The notes: generated by a model from the letters alone, not told the origin. A stretch of 42,238 bases of DNA from Candidatus Contendibacter sp. (GCA_029624765.1 JARSSO010000060.1:1-42238); one strand, 5' to 3'. Positions 23,991-33,289 are shown, numbered from the stretch's first letter. A program made the numbers and translations.

Positions 23991-26219
23991 TCAAGCGATC
24001 AGATCATCCGGTGCATAGTTGACCGCCGGTTCCACTCGTAACCCAACTTCTGGGTCGTAAAGCGGCGCAATCTGGACATACACGCCGGGCCACTGTTCCT
24101 CGATAGCACCGTCCGCCAGCAAGCGTTGATGAATCCGCCGCGGGATATTCACCACATAGCGTTGCAGTCGGCGCAGCGTCTTCCGGTCCACCTCATCGCC
24201 GGGTCGCGCCAATCGCGCCAGCAGGCGTTCGTTGTCGCCATAACGCACGATCACCGGTGCTTGCATTTCCGGGATCAACTGGAACCGCTCGGCGGCGGTA
24301 CGAAAACTGAATTCAAACCGGTTGTTGTTTTTCAACAGCGCCATGATGCCCTGACGGTCGAGCCCTTCCGCACCTTTGCGCCAGTACAGACTTTGGAAGT
24401 ATTCGGCGAACAGGTTGGGCACGAGCGGATCGGGCGGGCGACGTTGCAATACTTGCCGCCCTGCGTCGCGAGCTTGGCGCAAATGGCCAACGGGAGGTTG
24501 AGTGGGCGGCACGAACACCACGACCCGTCCCAAATTGAAACAGCGCCCTTCACGATTGCAACGTCCCGCCGCCTGAGCGATGGAATCCAGCCCCGACAGC
24601 GCCCGATAGACAACTGGGAAATCCAGGTCTACGCCCGCTTCCACCAGTTGCGTGCTCACCACCCGAATGGGCTCGCCAGCGGCCAGCCGCGCTTTGATCA
24701 TTGCGATCACATCCGAGCGATGCTGGCCGCACATCAGGCCGGACAGATGCACCGTCCCTGTCGGCAACAAGCCGTGCAAAATTCGCGCATCGTCGCGCCG
24801 GTCCACGATGCACAGCGCACGAGGAAAGGTTTCCAGTTCAGTGGCGAGCGTTTCCCACGATGTCGGCGCTTGTAAATCTTCGGGCAACGCCACCTCCACG
24901 CGGCGCAATTGCGCGTGCAGTTCTTGTACCGCCGCCGCGTCGCCCACGATCTCGCGCACGTCGTCCAATCCATCGAACCGCCAATCAAAACCACGTTGCG
25001 ACGCCAGCGCCGGTTGAGTCGCGGTGCAAAGCACGAAACTGACGCCGTAATGGCGGCTCAACTCCCGAATCGCGCCCAGAATCGGCGTCAAAAAATCGGG
25101 TGGGAGCAATTGCGCCTCGTCCAGGATCACCACGCTGTCGAGAATGTTGTGCAGCTTGCGGGTCCGACTGGGACGAGCGGCGAACAGCGACTCGAAGAAC
25201 TGGACGTTGGTGGTGACGATCAACGACGCATCCCAGTTCTCGCAAGCCACTCGGCTGCGCGGCGTTTCCCGTTCCGAATCGAAGTTGCTGTGATGTTCGA
25301 GCACAGCGTCCTCGCCAAATACGCCACGAAACACCTCCGCCGTCTGCTCGATGATGCTGGTGTAGGGAATGACGTAGAAAATCCGGCGCTTGCCGTGATG
25401 CCGTGCGTGACGCAGGGCGAACGCCAGCGAGGCGAGCGTCTTGCCGCCGCCGGTGGGCACGGTGAGCGAGAACAGCCCCGGCGTTTGTTCCGCCGCATTC
25501 CGGCAGCGATCCAGCACCACCGCCCGCATCCGGTTGACCGGCGTTTCCAGCGTTTTTGCGCTTAGCGCCGCCATGTACGCATCGAAACGTGGCTCCAGTT
25601 CCTCCAGCAAGGGATATTGGCCGCGCAGCACGGCTTTATCCGGCGCCATGAACTGTTCGGTGTCGAGGAAATCGGCGTCCACCAGACAGGAAAACAGCAG
25701 CCGAATCCAAAGCGCATAATCGCGCTGACCGGGAGTGGAGGTCGGCAACGAAGCGTCGAGAATGTCGGCGGGCGGAGATTGCGCCAGCGCTTCGGCCAGG
25801 AAATCGGTTTGCTTCAGACGATAGATCAGACTGGAAGCCGGCTTTTCGGCGCTTTGCCAATCCGGCAGACCCGCATGATGCCCGGCGATCAGATAGGCGA
25901 GGATGCGGCCCAGTCCCTTCATCCGCTCCATCGCGTGCAATGCGCCCGCCGTGGAATGGTCTACCTTGCCTGGCGCGGTTTCGATATGGGCGTCGTAGCC
26001 GGAGGCGCCGCGGATATAGCGCTGAAACGCGGGGCGGTACTTGCCGAGGTCGTGCCACAAGCCGGCCAGCCTTGCCCAGTCGCCCGCGCCGAACGCGGCG
26101 GCGAACGACTGGGCAAACACTGCCACGCTGCGCAGGTGGTCATCGAGAGAATGCGGCAGCCATCGGCCGTCGGTGTCTTGCCGGACATGTGCAAGAAAAG
26201 TAGAAATTTTGCTTGACAC
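23991..26219 (-). CDS. cas3: Cas3 helicase-nuclease (HD plus SF2)
   Basis: The 742-residue protein has an N-terminal HD nuclease domain (LWHDLGKYRPAFQRY near residue 55, LIAGHHAGLPDW near 115), then SF2 helicase motifs. These are Walker A TVPTGGGKTLASLAFAL near 257, the DEAQ box ILDEAQLLPPDF near 367, CTATQP, and motif V-VI residues LVEAGVDLDFP and QAAGRCNREGR. It is recruited by Cascade and degrades target DNA. All key residues look intact. GTG 26219 is preferred over TTG 26225, because GAGGGG lies eight bases before the GTG but only two before the TTG. It is the first gene of the cas operon. Confidence 0.95.
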   Translation of the reverse strand: MSSKISTFLAHVRQDTDGRWLPHSLDDHLRSVAVFAQSFAAAFGAGDWARLAGLWHDLGKYRPAFQRYIRGASGYDAHIETAPGKVDHSTAGALHAMERMKGLGRILAYLIAGHHAGLPDWQSAEKPASSLIYRLKQTDFLAEALAQSPPADILDASLPTSTPGQRDYALWIRLLFSCLVDADFLDTEQFMAPDKAVLRGQYPLLEELEPRFDAYMAALSAKTLETPVNRMRAVVLDRCRNAAEQTPGLFSLTVPTGGGKTLASLAFALRHARHHGKRRIFYVIPYTSIIEQTAEVFRGVFGEDAVLEHHSNFDSERETPRSRVACENWDASLIVTTNVQFFESLFAARPSRTRKLHNILDSVVILDEAQLLPPDFLTPILGAIRELSRHYGVSFVLCTATQPALASQRGFDWRFDGLDDVREIVGDAAAVQELHAQLRRVEVALPEDLQAPTSWETLATELETFPRALCIVDRRDDARILHGLLPTGTVHLSGLMCGQHRSDVIAMIKARLAAGEPIRVVSTQLVEAGVDLDFPVVYRALSGLDSIAQAAGRCNREGRCFNLGRVVVFVPPTQPPVGHLRQARDAGRQVLQRRPPDPLVPNLFAEYFQSLYWRKGAEGLDRQGIMALLKNNNRFEFSFRTAAERFQLIPEMQAPVIVRYGDNERLLARLARPGDEVDRKTLRRLQRYVVNIPRRIHQRLLADGAIEEQWPGVYVQIAPLYDPEVGLRVEPAVNYAPDDLIA

Positions 26220-26288
26220 GAGCAAATCCCCTCTTGCAATAAATCATGAACTTGGCGACAGGCTTCGCCGATTTCAGCAGGCGCTAAT

Positions 26289-26322
26289 CTTGATAGCGAC
26301 TTGATAGCGGTTTGTGACACAA
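26289..26322. promoter_or_regulatory. Direct repeat and palindrome upstream of cas3, possible operator
   Basis: CTTGATAGCG occurs twice in a row with an 11-base period (26289-26298 and 26300-26309), so both copies lie on one DNA face. A perfect palindrome TTGTGACACAA follows at 26312-26322. The cluster is 70-100 bases upstream of the cas3 start, a normal place for a regulator site. The regulator is unknown. Confidence 0.4.
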
Positions 26323-26362
26323 CTGTTCCGCCAGTCGCTCAGCGCATTACCAGGCGATTTTT

Positions 26363-27493
26363 TCATTCGATAAAATCCAGATAATTATCAGGATTGATCA
26401 AAGTCCATTTTGCATTCGGGTAGGCGGTTATCCATTCCTTTGGTGGACGATGTTTTGCCGTTCCCCATTTGATCTCGTATCCATGAAGTTGACCATTGCG
26501 TTCTTCGACCAAATCCAATTCTTTTTTGGTATAGGTCCGCCAGAAATAATTATTGGCCGATTCCCGCAGATATTCCTGTCGCTTCAGCCGCTCGATAACC
26601 AGATAATTTTCCCACAGTTCACCCACGTCATTGCGTAGTTCGAGCAAGTTGAAATTGTTGATCAGCGCGTTTCTGACGCCATTGTCAACGAAATAATATC
26701 GGCTGTTCTTGGTGATTTCATTGCGCAGATTACGGCTGAAACCACCCAGCTTTTGAATGACGAACGCCTTTTCCAGCAAGTCAAGATAATGATCGACCGT
26801 ATTTTTACTCATCCCCAGACTGGCGCCCAGTTCCGTATAAGACACTTCCTTGCCGATCTGCAACGCCATCAGTTGCAGCAACCGGCTGATCTTGGTGGAT
26901 TGCCTGATACCCTCAAGTTCGAGAATATCCTTGTAAAGATAGGAAGAAACCAATTCTTTTAAATACCGCTCTCGCTCACGGTTATCTTCCAGCAGCACCA
27001 CTTCGGGATAAACTCCATGGATGAGCCGGCTTTCCAGACGCGCCGCCGTTTCGTGGCGTTGTTCGATGGCGGCAAGTTCCAGTTGGGCGAGAGGATACTG
27101 AATCAGGGTGGTTTTTCTTCCGGTCAGCGGCTCTCCGATGCTGCGCGCCAGATCGAAGGAGGATGATCCGGTAGCGACGACGCGGATATCAGGAATGTGG
27201 TCGACGATCAGTTTGAGATTCAGTCCAATGTTCTGGACCTTTTGGGCCTCGTCAACGACCAGGAGACGGTTGTTGCCAACAAACGCTTTCAATTTTTCAA
27301 TCGACTGGGAGGAGAGATATCCCTGAATGACAATGTCCTCTCCGTTCACCAGCAGCCAGGGTTCGGATTCCCCCTTCAAAAATTCGTTGAGAAGCGTCGT
27401 CTTGCCGGTGCGTCGGGCGCCATAAATGACCACCACCTTGCCAGGCTTCAGCGCATTTTTGAGGTTTTCAAGCTGGTACTGGGGTATATACAT
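26363..27493 (-). CDS. AAA_14/DUF4143-type ATPase
   Basis: The 376-residue protein has a P-loop (IYGARRTGKTTLLNEF near residue 25), Walker B LLVVDEAQKVQN, sensor VVATGSSSFDLARS, and a DUF4143 C-terminal half (ELGASLGMSKNTVDHYLDLL winged helix, YFVDNGVRNALI). A nuclease-like end ELDLVEERNG, then GYEIKWG, follows. This family is widespread, often mobile, and of unknown function; some members are suggested to act in toxin-antitoxin or defence settings. GC is clearly lower than in the flanks, so it is probably transferred. It has its own promoter (TTGCAT, 18 bases, TATAAT) with a palindrome over the start region. It lies upstream of the cas operon on the same strand. Confidence 0.88.
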   Translation of the reverse strand: MYIPQYQLENLKNALKPGKVVVIYGARRTGKTTLLNEFLKGESEPWLLVNGEDIVIQGYLSSQSIEKLKAFVGNNRLLVVDEAQKVQNIGLNLKLIVDHIPDIRVVATGSSSFDLARSIGEPLTGRKTTLIQYPLAQLELAAIEQRHETAARLESRLIHGVYPEVVLLEDNRERERYLKELVSSYLYKDILELEGIRQSTKISRLLQLMALQIGKEVSYTELGASLGMSKNTVDHYLDLLEKAFVIQKLGGFSRNLRNEITKNSRYYFVDNGVRNALINNFNLLELRNDVGELWENYLVIERLKRQEYLRESANNYFWRTYTKKELDLVEERNGQLHGYEIKWGTAKHRPPKEWITAYPNAKWTLINPDNYLDFIE

Positions 27494-27496
27494 GAT

Positions 27497-27549
27497 AATT
27501 CCGTCAGTAAACTGACCGAATTATAAATTTATTCCCTCGATGAATGCAA
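27497..27549 (-). promoter_or_regulatory. Sigma-70-type promoter and palindromic operator of the AAA_14 gene
   Basis: On the minus strand TTGCAT (27544-27549) and TATAAT (27520-27525) are 18 bases apart. A 26-base inverted repeat (27497-27522, arms AATTCCGTCAG and CTGACCGAATT, one mismatch) overlaps the end of the -10 box and the expected start site, then ATG follows at 27493. This layout suggests repression by a dimeric regulator or autoregulation. Confidence 0.6.
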
Positions 27550-27616
27550 AACGAACTCAAACGAACATTGCGCTGGCGTTGTCGCGCACCCAAGCCGCAA
27601 CGACCCCCAACGACGG

Positions 27617-29098
27617 CTATCCCTCCAGCGCGTCCCGCCAGATGCCAGTCCAATAGCGGGTCACGGTCAGGGGCAGGCCGGCCCACAGGCCGAACAGGTC
27701 CGCATTGGACAAATGACTGCCGAAGGCGCGCGAGTGGAAGGGGGTCAGCCAGCGGGCCGCCCATTCCCGGCCGCACTGCATCAAACCGCTCAGGATCAGG
27801 ACCTCGTCGATGGAAGGCTGGCCGGAGACATCGTCGATCACCCCCGTCAGGGTCAACAGGGCCTTGCGGAACAGGGTGAGATTTTCGGGGAATTGCATTG
27901 CTCCCTCCGTGCCCAGCCGGTCCAGCAGCGTCATCAGCCAGCCCATGCCGGGAAACGTCCCCTGCCGCACCTGGCGCAGACCCGCCGCGATGGCGGCGCG
28001 CAGGGCCGCCGGGTCGGACGGATTCCCCAGCGCCGCGAGCGCGCGGGCCACGCCGTCTTCGTTCTGGGTCAAGGCGCCCGCCACGGCCTGCACCACGGCC
28101 ACGCGCTGCGCCTTGTCGAGCGGGGTGACCAGCGCCCAGTCCAGGATCGCCAGGCGGCCGTCGTTCGTCGCGAACAGGTTGCCGGCGTGGGGATCGGCGT
28201 GGAAACAGGCGTCCGAGGTGGGGTTGCTCCAGAACGGCTTGGCGAGCAGGGCTTCGATCAGGAACCGCGTCAGCCGCCGCCGTTCGCCGGACGCCAGGCC
28301 AGGGTCGGTCACCTTGCGACCTTCGACCCGCTCCATCGCCGTGATGCGCGTCGTGCAAAACGGCAGCAAACCCGGAATCAGGACCGCCGGGGAATCGGCA
28401 TGGAACGCGGCGGCCCGCGCCAGATGGGCTTGCTCGCGGTCGAGGCGGATTTCGTGCGCCAACAGCCGGCGGATGCTGTCGAGCGTGTTGCGATAATCGA
28501 GCGCCGGCAGGTTCCGATCGGCGCAGCGCTGTTCCAGAAAGGCGCCGAGCGCCGCCCAGATCTCCAGTTCCTCGTGAAGTTGCTCCTCGACGCCGGGCCG
28601 CAGCACCTTGAGCACGCCCGGTAGCGGGGCGACGCCAGCGGCGGGACGCCAGAGCAGGGGGACCACCACGGCGACACTGGCCTCGGCCAGCGCCGACGGC
28701 GCGATTTCAAGACCCGCGACCGTCCCCAGTTCCCGCTGGATGATGGCGGCGATCTCCGCCATCGGGGTGGTGGGCTCCAGCGACTCCAGCCCTTGCAGAT
28801 TCGCGCGCAACTCGGGCGCCAGGCGCCGGTCGCGCGCCACCACCTGCCCCAGCTTGTGCAGGGTCGGGCAGCGGCGGAACAGGGTCGCCAGCCGGCGCGC
28901 GGGCGAGGTGGCGCGTGGCAGTCGCAGTTGCTCGGCGAGAATAGCCGCCTGCCGCGCCGGCGACAGTCGCTCCAGGAAAAACCGCAGCCCGTCCATCAGC
29001 AGGGGACGGTAGGCGGCGTGGGCCTCGGGTACGAACCCGGCGATTTGCAACTCCTCCAGCAAGGCTTGCCGGTCCAGCAGGCCGCTTGCGTTTGACAT
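27617..29098 (-). CDS. ABC1/UbiB-family atypical protein kinase-like protein
   Basis: The 493-residue protein has the ABC1/AarF/UbiB layout: LHKLGQVVARDRRLAPELRA (the KxGQ signature in modified form), LPGVLKVLRPGVEEQLHEEL with the nucleotide-binding Lys, FHADPHAGNLFATNDGRL (catalytic loop), and ILDWALVTPLDKAQR (metal-binding Asp in place of DFG). UbiB members support ubiquinone biosynthesis or lipid handling as ATPases. This copy lacks a clear C-terminal membrane hairpin and is not next to ubi genes, so it need not be UbiB itself. GGGGAGG before ATG 29098 supports the start. It follows the membrane gene pair on the same strand after 17 bases and likely shares their operon. Confidence 0.85.
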   Translation of the reverse strand: MSNASGLLDRQALLEELQIAGFVPEAHAAYRPLLMDGLRFFLERLSPARQAAILAEQLRLPRATSPARRLATLFRRCPTLHKLGQVVARDRRLAPELRANLQGLESLEPTTPMAEIAAIIQRELGTVAGLEIAPSALAEASVAVVVPLLWRPAAGVAPLPGVLKVLRPGVEEQLHEELEIWAALGAFLEQRCADRNLPALDYRNTLDSIRRLLAHEIRLDREQAHLARAAAFHADSPAVLIPGLLPFCTTRITAMERVEGRKVTDPGLASGERRRLTRFLIEALLAKPFWSNPTSDACFHADPHAGNLFATNDGRLAILDWALVTPLDKAQRVAVVQAVAGALTQNEDGVARALAALGNPSDPAALRAAIAAGLRQVRQGTFPGMGWLMTLLDRLGTEGAMQFPENLTLFRKALLTLTGVIDDVSGQPSIDEVLILSGLMQCGREWAARWLTPFHSRAFGSHLSNADLFGLWAGLPLTVTRYWTGIWRDALEG

Positions 29099-29115
29099 CG
29101 ATCCTCCCCTCGCGG

Positions 29116-30138
29116 TCAGCGCGTTTCGGTTTCGCGCCGCCGCTGTTCCAGCCAGAAGGTCAGCGCCAGCGCGCCGCCGCCGGCGATCAACAGGCTGAGC
29201 AGCACGCCCAGGTGTTCGGCCAGGTGAGCGAAGAACAGCGTATAAATTTGAATGACCAGGAAGGTTACGCCATAGCCGGTCAGCATTCGCATGGCTAACC
29301 GCGCGCCCAGCCAGACCAGCGTTCCGTTCAGACCCGCCCACAGCGCATTGAACACGAACCGTTCAGCGACCCCGGCCTGAGACCACCAATGACTGGCCAG
29401 ATCGAAATTGCCGAACAGGGACAGCAGCCACAGCGCCATTTCCGCGAAGAACAGTCCGGCGGAAAGCCAGATTTTGCAGAATCCTCGATACCGCGCCAGC
29501 GGCCCGGCTTCGCTCTGCTGGTGGATGACGGCGACGGCGATCATGACGATGGCCGCCATCAGGAACCGCAGCGGGTAGTTCATCCCGAACCAGTACGCGC
29601 CCCAGCCGGAAGCGTAGCCGGTGAAGCCGCCGAACCAGGAGAAGAACACCACGGCGCTGAGCACGAGCAGCAACCCGTTGCATAGCGCGTAGCTCAAACC
29701 GATCAGCAGCACCAGATCGATCAGCAGCAGGGCCGGCCAGTTGCCGGAACCGGTGGAATAGATCGCGCCGAGGGTGAAGGTCAGGCCGATCAACAGCAAT
29801 CCACCCAGCAGTTCCACGCTCAGGCCGGTCCAGACCAGCCGGGGACGAGTGCGCTTGAGCCATTGCCCGCCGCCGAAACTGGCGAGCGTGGCGATGCTCA
29901 GCAGCACCGCCAGCTTGGTCAGGGTGAACTCAAACAGGGTCCGGCCGAGAATCCCCAGGCCGGCCACGACGCTGACCGCGCCAAAGATCAGGAACCAGCG
30001 GCCCAGCGACCGCCAGTCCCAGCCCTCGGTGGGGTAGCGTTCGCGCAGTCGTTCATGGGTCATCGCGTCCAGCACGCCCTCGCGCAGCAACTCGTCCAGC
30101 TCCCGGCGAACGCGGCGATTGCGGGATTGCGGGTTCAT
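29116..30138 (-). CDS. Multi-pass membrane protein, DUF2157-like, second of a pair
   Basis: The 340-residue protein has a soluble N-terminus (RRVRRELDELLREGVLDAMT, a short helical motif common at the head of DUF2157-type proteins) and about ten hydrophobic segments from residue 48 on, such as FLIFGAVSVVAGLGILGRTL. It resembles the neighbouring upstream gene product in layout and probably arose by duplication. GGAG eight bases upstream of ATG 30138 supports the start, which overlaps the upstream stop by four bases. No transport or catalytic motif could be recognised. Function is unknown. Confidence 0.72.
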   Translation of the reverse strand: MNPQSRNRRVRRELDELLREGVLDAMTHERLRERYPTEGWDWRSLGRWFLIFGAVSVVAGLGILGRTLFEFTLTKLAVLLSIATLASFGGGQWLKRTRPRLVWTGLSVELLGGLLLIGLTFTLGAIYSTGSGNWPALLLIDLVLLIGLSYALCNGLLLVLSAVVFFSWFGGFTGYASGWGAYWFGMNYPLRFLMAAIVMIAVAVIHQQSEAGPLARYRGFCKIWLSAGLFFAEMALWLLSLFGNFDLASHWWSQAGVAERFVFNALWAGLNGTLVWLGARLAMRMLTGYGVTFLVIQIYTLFFAHLAEHLGVLLSLLIAGGGALALTFWLEQRRRETETR

Positions 30139-31115
30139 GGCTGGCGCTCCCGGTAAGCCTGACGCTCGAAACCGTAGCCGAGAACCATCGCCAGCGCCCC
30201 GGCGATCAGGAAGAACGCCCCGGCGGACAACCGGTCCCAGAAATGCTCGAAAAAGCGGGTGTACAAGTCAATCGCCAGGAACACGATGCCGAACCCGGTG
30301 AAGCGGGCGTCGCGCAACCGGGCGCCGGCGACGATTTGCCCGATGCCGACGGCGGTGAAAATTAGTACCCAGCCCAGCGGTCGCCCGAACAGGGTCAGGA
30401 ACCACAGCGACAGGTTCAGGTACAGCAGGCCGAAAATCAGGTAAAGCCCCCCGAACCCGGCGCAACGCCGCAGGGGACCGGTTTCCAGCCGCCATTCGTG
30501 CCAGAGACCCAGCCCAATCGTCGCCAGCGCCACCAGCGCCATCAACCGCTCATCCTGAATATCAGCGAAATAGGCGCCGTGCCCGCCGTAGGCGTGCCAC
30601 GCGCCCAGGCCGTGAAAGAACAGCAGCAGCGCCAGCAGCAACGGCCAGCGCAGGTAATAGCGATAGGCGGTCAGAGCGGCGAGCACGCCCGTGAGCAGCA
30701 TGATCGTCGGTATGGTCCGACCTCGGGGTTCGCCGTTGAACGCAAGGTGCAGCAGCACGAAAGCGCCGAACGCCGCCGCCAGGCTGGCGGTGATCAGCAC
30801 CGCGCCGGTGAAGGGATGAAGCTGTTTGGGATCGGTGGCCAGCCGCGCCCCGAGCCACCACAGCCCCGCGCCGATGCCGCCGAGCAGCAGCGCGGCCAGC
30901 AGGGCGGATTGCGCCATCATGGCGATGAAGGCCAGCACCGCCAGCCCGAGTTGGAAAATGGCGAACAGCCCCAGCCATTTCAGCAGCGCGGTCAGGAACC
31001 GGCCGCGCGTTTCGTAGCGCGGCAGTAAAACGTCCAGCAGCGACCGGTCGATCAAGCCTTGTTGATGCCAGTCGGTGACCTCGCGGGCCAGCAAGTCGCG
31101 GGTGGTGGGCAGCAT
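30135..31115 (-). CDS. Multi-pass membrane protein, DUF2157/DUF4401-like, first of a pair
   Basis: The 326-residue protein has a short N-terminal helical part (LLAREVTDWHQQGLIDRSLL) and about ten predicted membrane spans, for example LGLFAIFQLGLAVLAFIAMM and LLYLNLSLWFLTLF. The N-terminal WHxxGLI-type motif and spans fit the DUF2157/DUF4401 group. It overlaps the next gene by four bases (ATGA) and is followed by the UbiB-like gene, so three genes form one operon. Paralogous overlap suggests that the two make a heteromeric membrane complex; this is inference. The family function is unknown. Confidence 0.72.
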   Translation of the reverse strand: MLPTTRDLLAREVTDWHQQGLIDRSLLDVLLPRYETRGRFLTALLKWLGLFAIFQLGLAVLAFIAMMAQSALLAALLLGGIGAGLWWLGARLATDPKQLHPFTGAVLITASLAAAFGAFVLLHLAFNGEPRGRTIPTIMLLTGVLAALTAYRYYLRWPLLLALLLFFHGLGAWHAYGGHGAYFADIQDERLMALVALATIGLGLWHEWRLETGPLRRCAGFGGLYLIFGLLYLNLSLWFLTLFGRPLGWVLIFTAVGIGQIVAGARLRDARFTGFGIVFLAIDLYTRFFEHFWDRLSAGAFFLIAGALAMVLGYGFERQAYRERQP

Positions 31116-31168
31116 GACGGGTTTTCCGAGTAGGGATGCACCCGTAAAGTATATGTCCTGAAACTCCC

Positions 31169-31253
31169 CCCTCCCTTTGGGAGAGGGGTTGGGGGTGAGG
31201 GTTTTTATTCAAGCGGTTAGCTCCCTCACCCTAACCCTCTCCCAAAGGGAGAG
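31169..31253. repeat. Large REP-like inverted repeat
   Basis: Left arm (TCCCTTTGGGAGAGGGG, then TTGGGGGTGAGGG, 31171-31201) and right arm (CCCTCACCCTAACCCTCTCC, then CAAAGGGAGAG, 31223-31253) are nearly perfect complements around a 20-base loop. Each arm also has its own short CTCCCTTTGGGAG hairpin. It lies between the 3' end of the histidine kinase gene and the 5' end of the membrane pair, both read on the minus strand, and may act as a terminator or a mobile MITE-like repeat. Confidence 0.8.
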
Positions 31254-31319
31254 GGAATTTGGCAAAAATGTTGAGGATTTTTTTAAATCCATTCATGAAG
31301 TTAATTTTTGTATAGGCTC

Positions 31320-32630
31320 TCAACCGGTGGCGCTGGGCCACCGAACGATGACCCGCAGTCCGCCGCCTGGTTCGACATCCTCCAGCCGAATGGTGGCTTG
31401 GTGACGGTCGGCGATGCGCTGGACGATGGCCAGCCCCAGCCCGCTGCCGGGCGCGGTGGCCTGGGCGCCGCGATAAAACCGGTCGAACACCCGTTCCCGC
31501 TCCGCCGCCGGAATGCCCGGCCCGGTGTCGCCGACGGTCAGTACCGCCTCGGTTTCGGCCGATTGGACCTGAACGTCCACCCGCCCGCCCGTCGGGGTGT
31601 AGCGCAAGGCGTTGTCCACCAGGTTGCCCAACAAGGTGCGCAATTCGCCCGGATCGCCGGCGACGGTGGCTGCGTCGCTGGGCAGCAGACCCAGGTCGAG
31701 ATGGCGGTCGTCGGCGATGGGGGCGAACTCGGCGACGACCCGCTTGGCCACGTCCAGCAAATCCACCCGTTCGACCGGTCCCGTGGCGGGCGCGGCGTCC
31801 AGCCGGGCCATGGCCAGCAGTTGCTCGACCAGGTGCGAGGCGCGCAACAGGCCGGCGCGCAATTCGCCCAGCGTTTCCGCCCGTTCCGCCGGGTCCACGG
31901 CCCGTTGCGCCATCTCGGCCTGAAGCCGGACCGCCGTCAGCGGCGTGCGCAGTTCGTGGGCGGCGTCGGCGATGAACTGGCGCTGGGCGTCGAGGGTGTG
32001 CGCCAGCCGCGCCAGCAGGTCGTTGAGGGCGTGGACCAATGGCGTGATTTCCGCTGGCAGTCGTTCGGCCGCCACCGGCTCCAGCGCGCCGGGCCGGCGG
32101 TGTTGAATGTCGGCGGTGACGCGATGCAAAGGCCGCAGACCAGCCCCGACCCCGAACCAGATCACCAGCGCCATCCCCGGCAACAGCAACAGGAACGGCG
32201 CGAGATTGCGCAGGGCGATGTCGGCGCTCATCCGCAGCCGCACTCCCGCCGGTTGCGCGACCTGGACGATACGGTCGCTGGTGTACAGCGCGAACAGCCG
32301 CCAGCGCTGATTGCGCCAGAGCAGGTCGGCGAAGCCGGGCTGGGTGGCGAAAGGCAGTTCCCAGTCCTGGCGGGAGACGTACAACAGACCGCCGCCACGA
32401 TCCCAGATTTGCACCAGCAGATCGCCTTCTCCCGCGCTCGCCTCGCCGCTCATCGCCAGCGCCAGCAGGTTTTGCCGCCGCAGGGCCAGCGCCGCTTGCT
32501 GCAACTGGTAATCGAACAGGGTGTTGACCTCGGCGTGGACCTGGCGGTAGGTAGCGTAACCGGCGACGCCCAGCACCAGGATTAGACCGACCAGCAAGCC
32601 GACCAGAAGGCGCTGGCGGATGGAAGTCAC
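31320..32630 (-). CDS. Sensor histidine kinase (QseC/PmrB-like)
   Basis: The 436-residue protein has an N-terminal span (LLVGLLVGLILVLGVAGYAT), a sensor region of about 130 residues (VQIWDRGGGLLYVSRQDW), a second span (LAPFLLLLPGMALVIWFGVG), a HAMP-like linker, and the kinase core. The H-box is FIADAAHELRTPLTAVRLQ, the N-box LLGNLVDNALRYTP, G1 VGDTGPGIP and G2 GSGLGLAIVQR. This pattern is typical of the QseC/PmrB/TctE group. The start is GTG 32630, which overlaps the response regulator stop (GTGA). The longer frames to 32643 and 33344 are shadows. The sensor ligand cannot be inferred. Confidence 0.92.
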   Translation of the reverse strand: MTSIRQRLLVGLLVGLILVLGVAGYATYRQVHAEVNTLFDYQLQQAALALRRQNLLALAMSGEASAGEGDLLVQIWDRGGGLLYVSRQDWELPFATQPGFADLLWRNQRWRLFALYTSDRIVQVAQPAGVRLRMSADIALRNLAPFLLLLPGMALVIWFGVGAGLRPLHRVTADIQHRRPGALEPVAAERLPAEITPLVHALNDLLARLAHTLDAQRQFIADAAHELRTPLTAVRLQAEMAQRAVDPAERAETLGELRAGLLRASHLVEQLLAMARLDAAPATGPVERVDLLDVAKRVVAEFAPIADDRHLDLGLLPSDAATVAGDPGELRTLLGNLVDNALRYTPTGGRVDVQVQSAETEAVLTVGDTGPGIPAAERERVFDRFYRGAQATAPGSGLGLAIVQRIADRHQATIRLEDVEPGGGLRVIVRWPSATG

Positions 32631-33289
32631 GGTGGTTCCCCAAGCCGGTAGCCGACGCCCCGCACGGTGCGGATGACGCCGGAACTCAGCTTGCGGCGCA
32701 GGTTGTGGATATGAACCTCGACGGCGTTGCTTTCCACTTCCTCGCCCCAGCCGTACAGGCGGTCCTCCAGTTGCTCGCGCGACAGCGCCACGCCCGGCCG
32801 TTCCATCAGGGCGCGCAACAGGGCGAATTCCCGCGCCGACAGCGCGACCGGCTGGCCCCGGTATTCGACGGTGCGCGCGGCGGGATCGAGCCGCAGCGCG
32901 CCAATTTCGATGAGGTCGCGCGCCCGCCCGGCCTGGCGACGCAGCAGCGCCCGCATCCGCGCCAGCAGTTCGGCCAGATCGAAGGGCTTGACCAGATAGT
33001 CGTCGGCGCCGCTGTCCAGGCCCTTGACCCGGTCCGGTACGGCATCGCGGGCGGTGAGAATCAACACCGGCACGGTCAGGCCGCGGCGGCGCCAGCCGCT
33101 CAGCACCGTCAGCCCATCCTTGCGCGGCAGGCCCAGATCGAGCAGCACCAGCGCGTAGTCGGTGGTTTCCAGCGCCCGTTCCGCGCCCGGTCCGTCCTGG
33201 ACCCAGTCCACGGTGAAACCCTCGCCGCGCAGCCCCTTGCGCAGGCTGTCGCCGATCATCGGGTCGTCTTCCACCAACAGGATGCGCAT
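32627..33289 (-). CDS. OmpR-family response regulator (QseB/PmrA-like)
   Basis: The 220-residue protein has a receiver domain (MRILLVEDDPMIGDSLRKGL, phospho-acceptor Asp51 in LVLLDLGLPRKDG, LTARDAVPDRV, Lys in DDYLVKPFDL). A winged-helix DNA-binding domain follows (VALSAREFALLRALMERPG, SNAVEVHIHNLRRKL, IRTVRGVGYRLG). The VHIHNLRRKL helix is that of the PmrA/QseB group, which binds TTAA-type direct repeats. Such a site (34926-34942) lies upstream of the adjacent protease gene, so the protease is a likely target. It overlaps the kinase gene by four bases and follows the protease by 72 bases. Confidence 0.93.
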   Translation of the reverse strand: MRILLVEDDPMIGDSLRKGLRGEGFTVDWVQDGPGAERALETTDYALVLLDLGLPRKDGLTVLSGWRRRGLTVPVLILTARDAVPDRVKGLDSGADDYLVKPFDLAELLARMRALLRRQAGRARDLIEIGALRLDPAARTVEYRGQPVALSAREFALLRALMERPGVALSREQLEDRLYGWGEEVESNAVEVHIHNLRRKLSSGVIRTVRGVGYRLGEPP

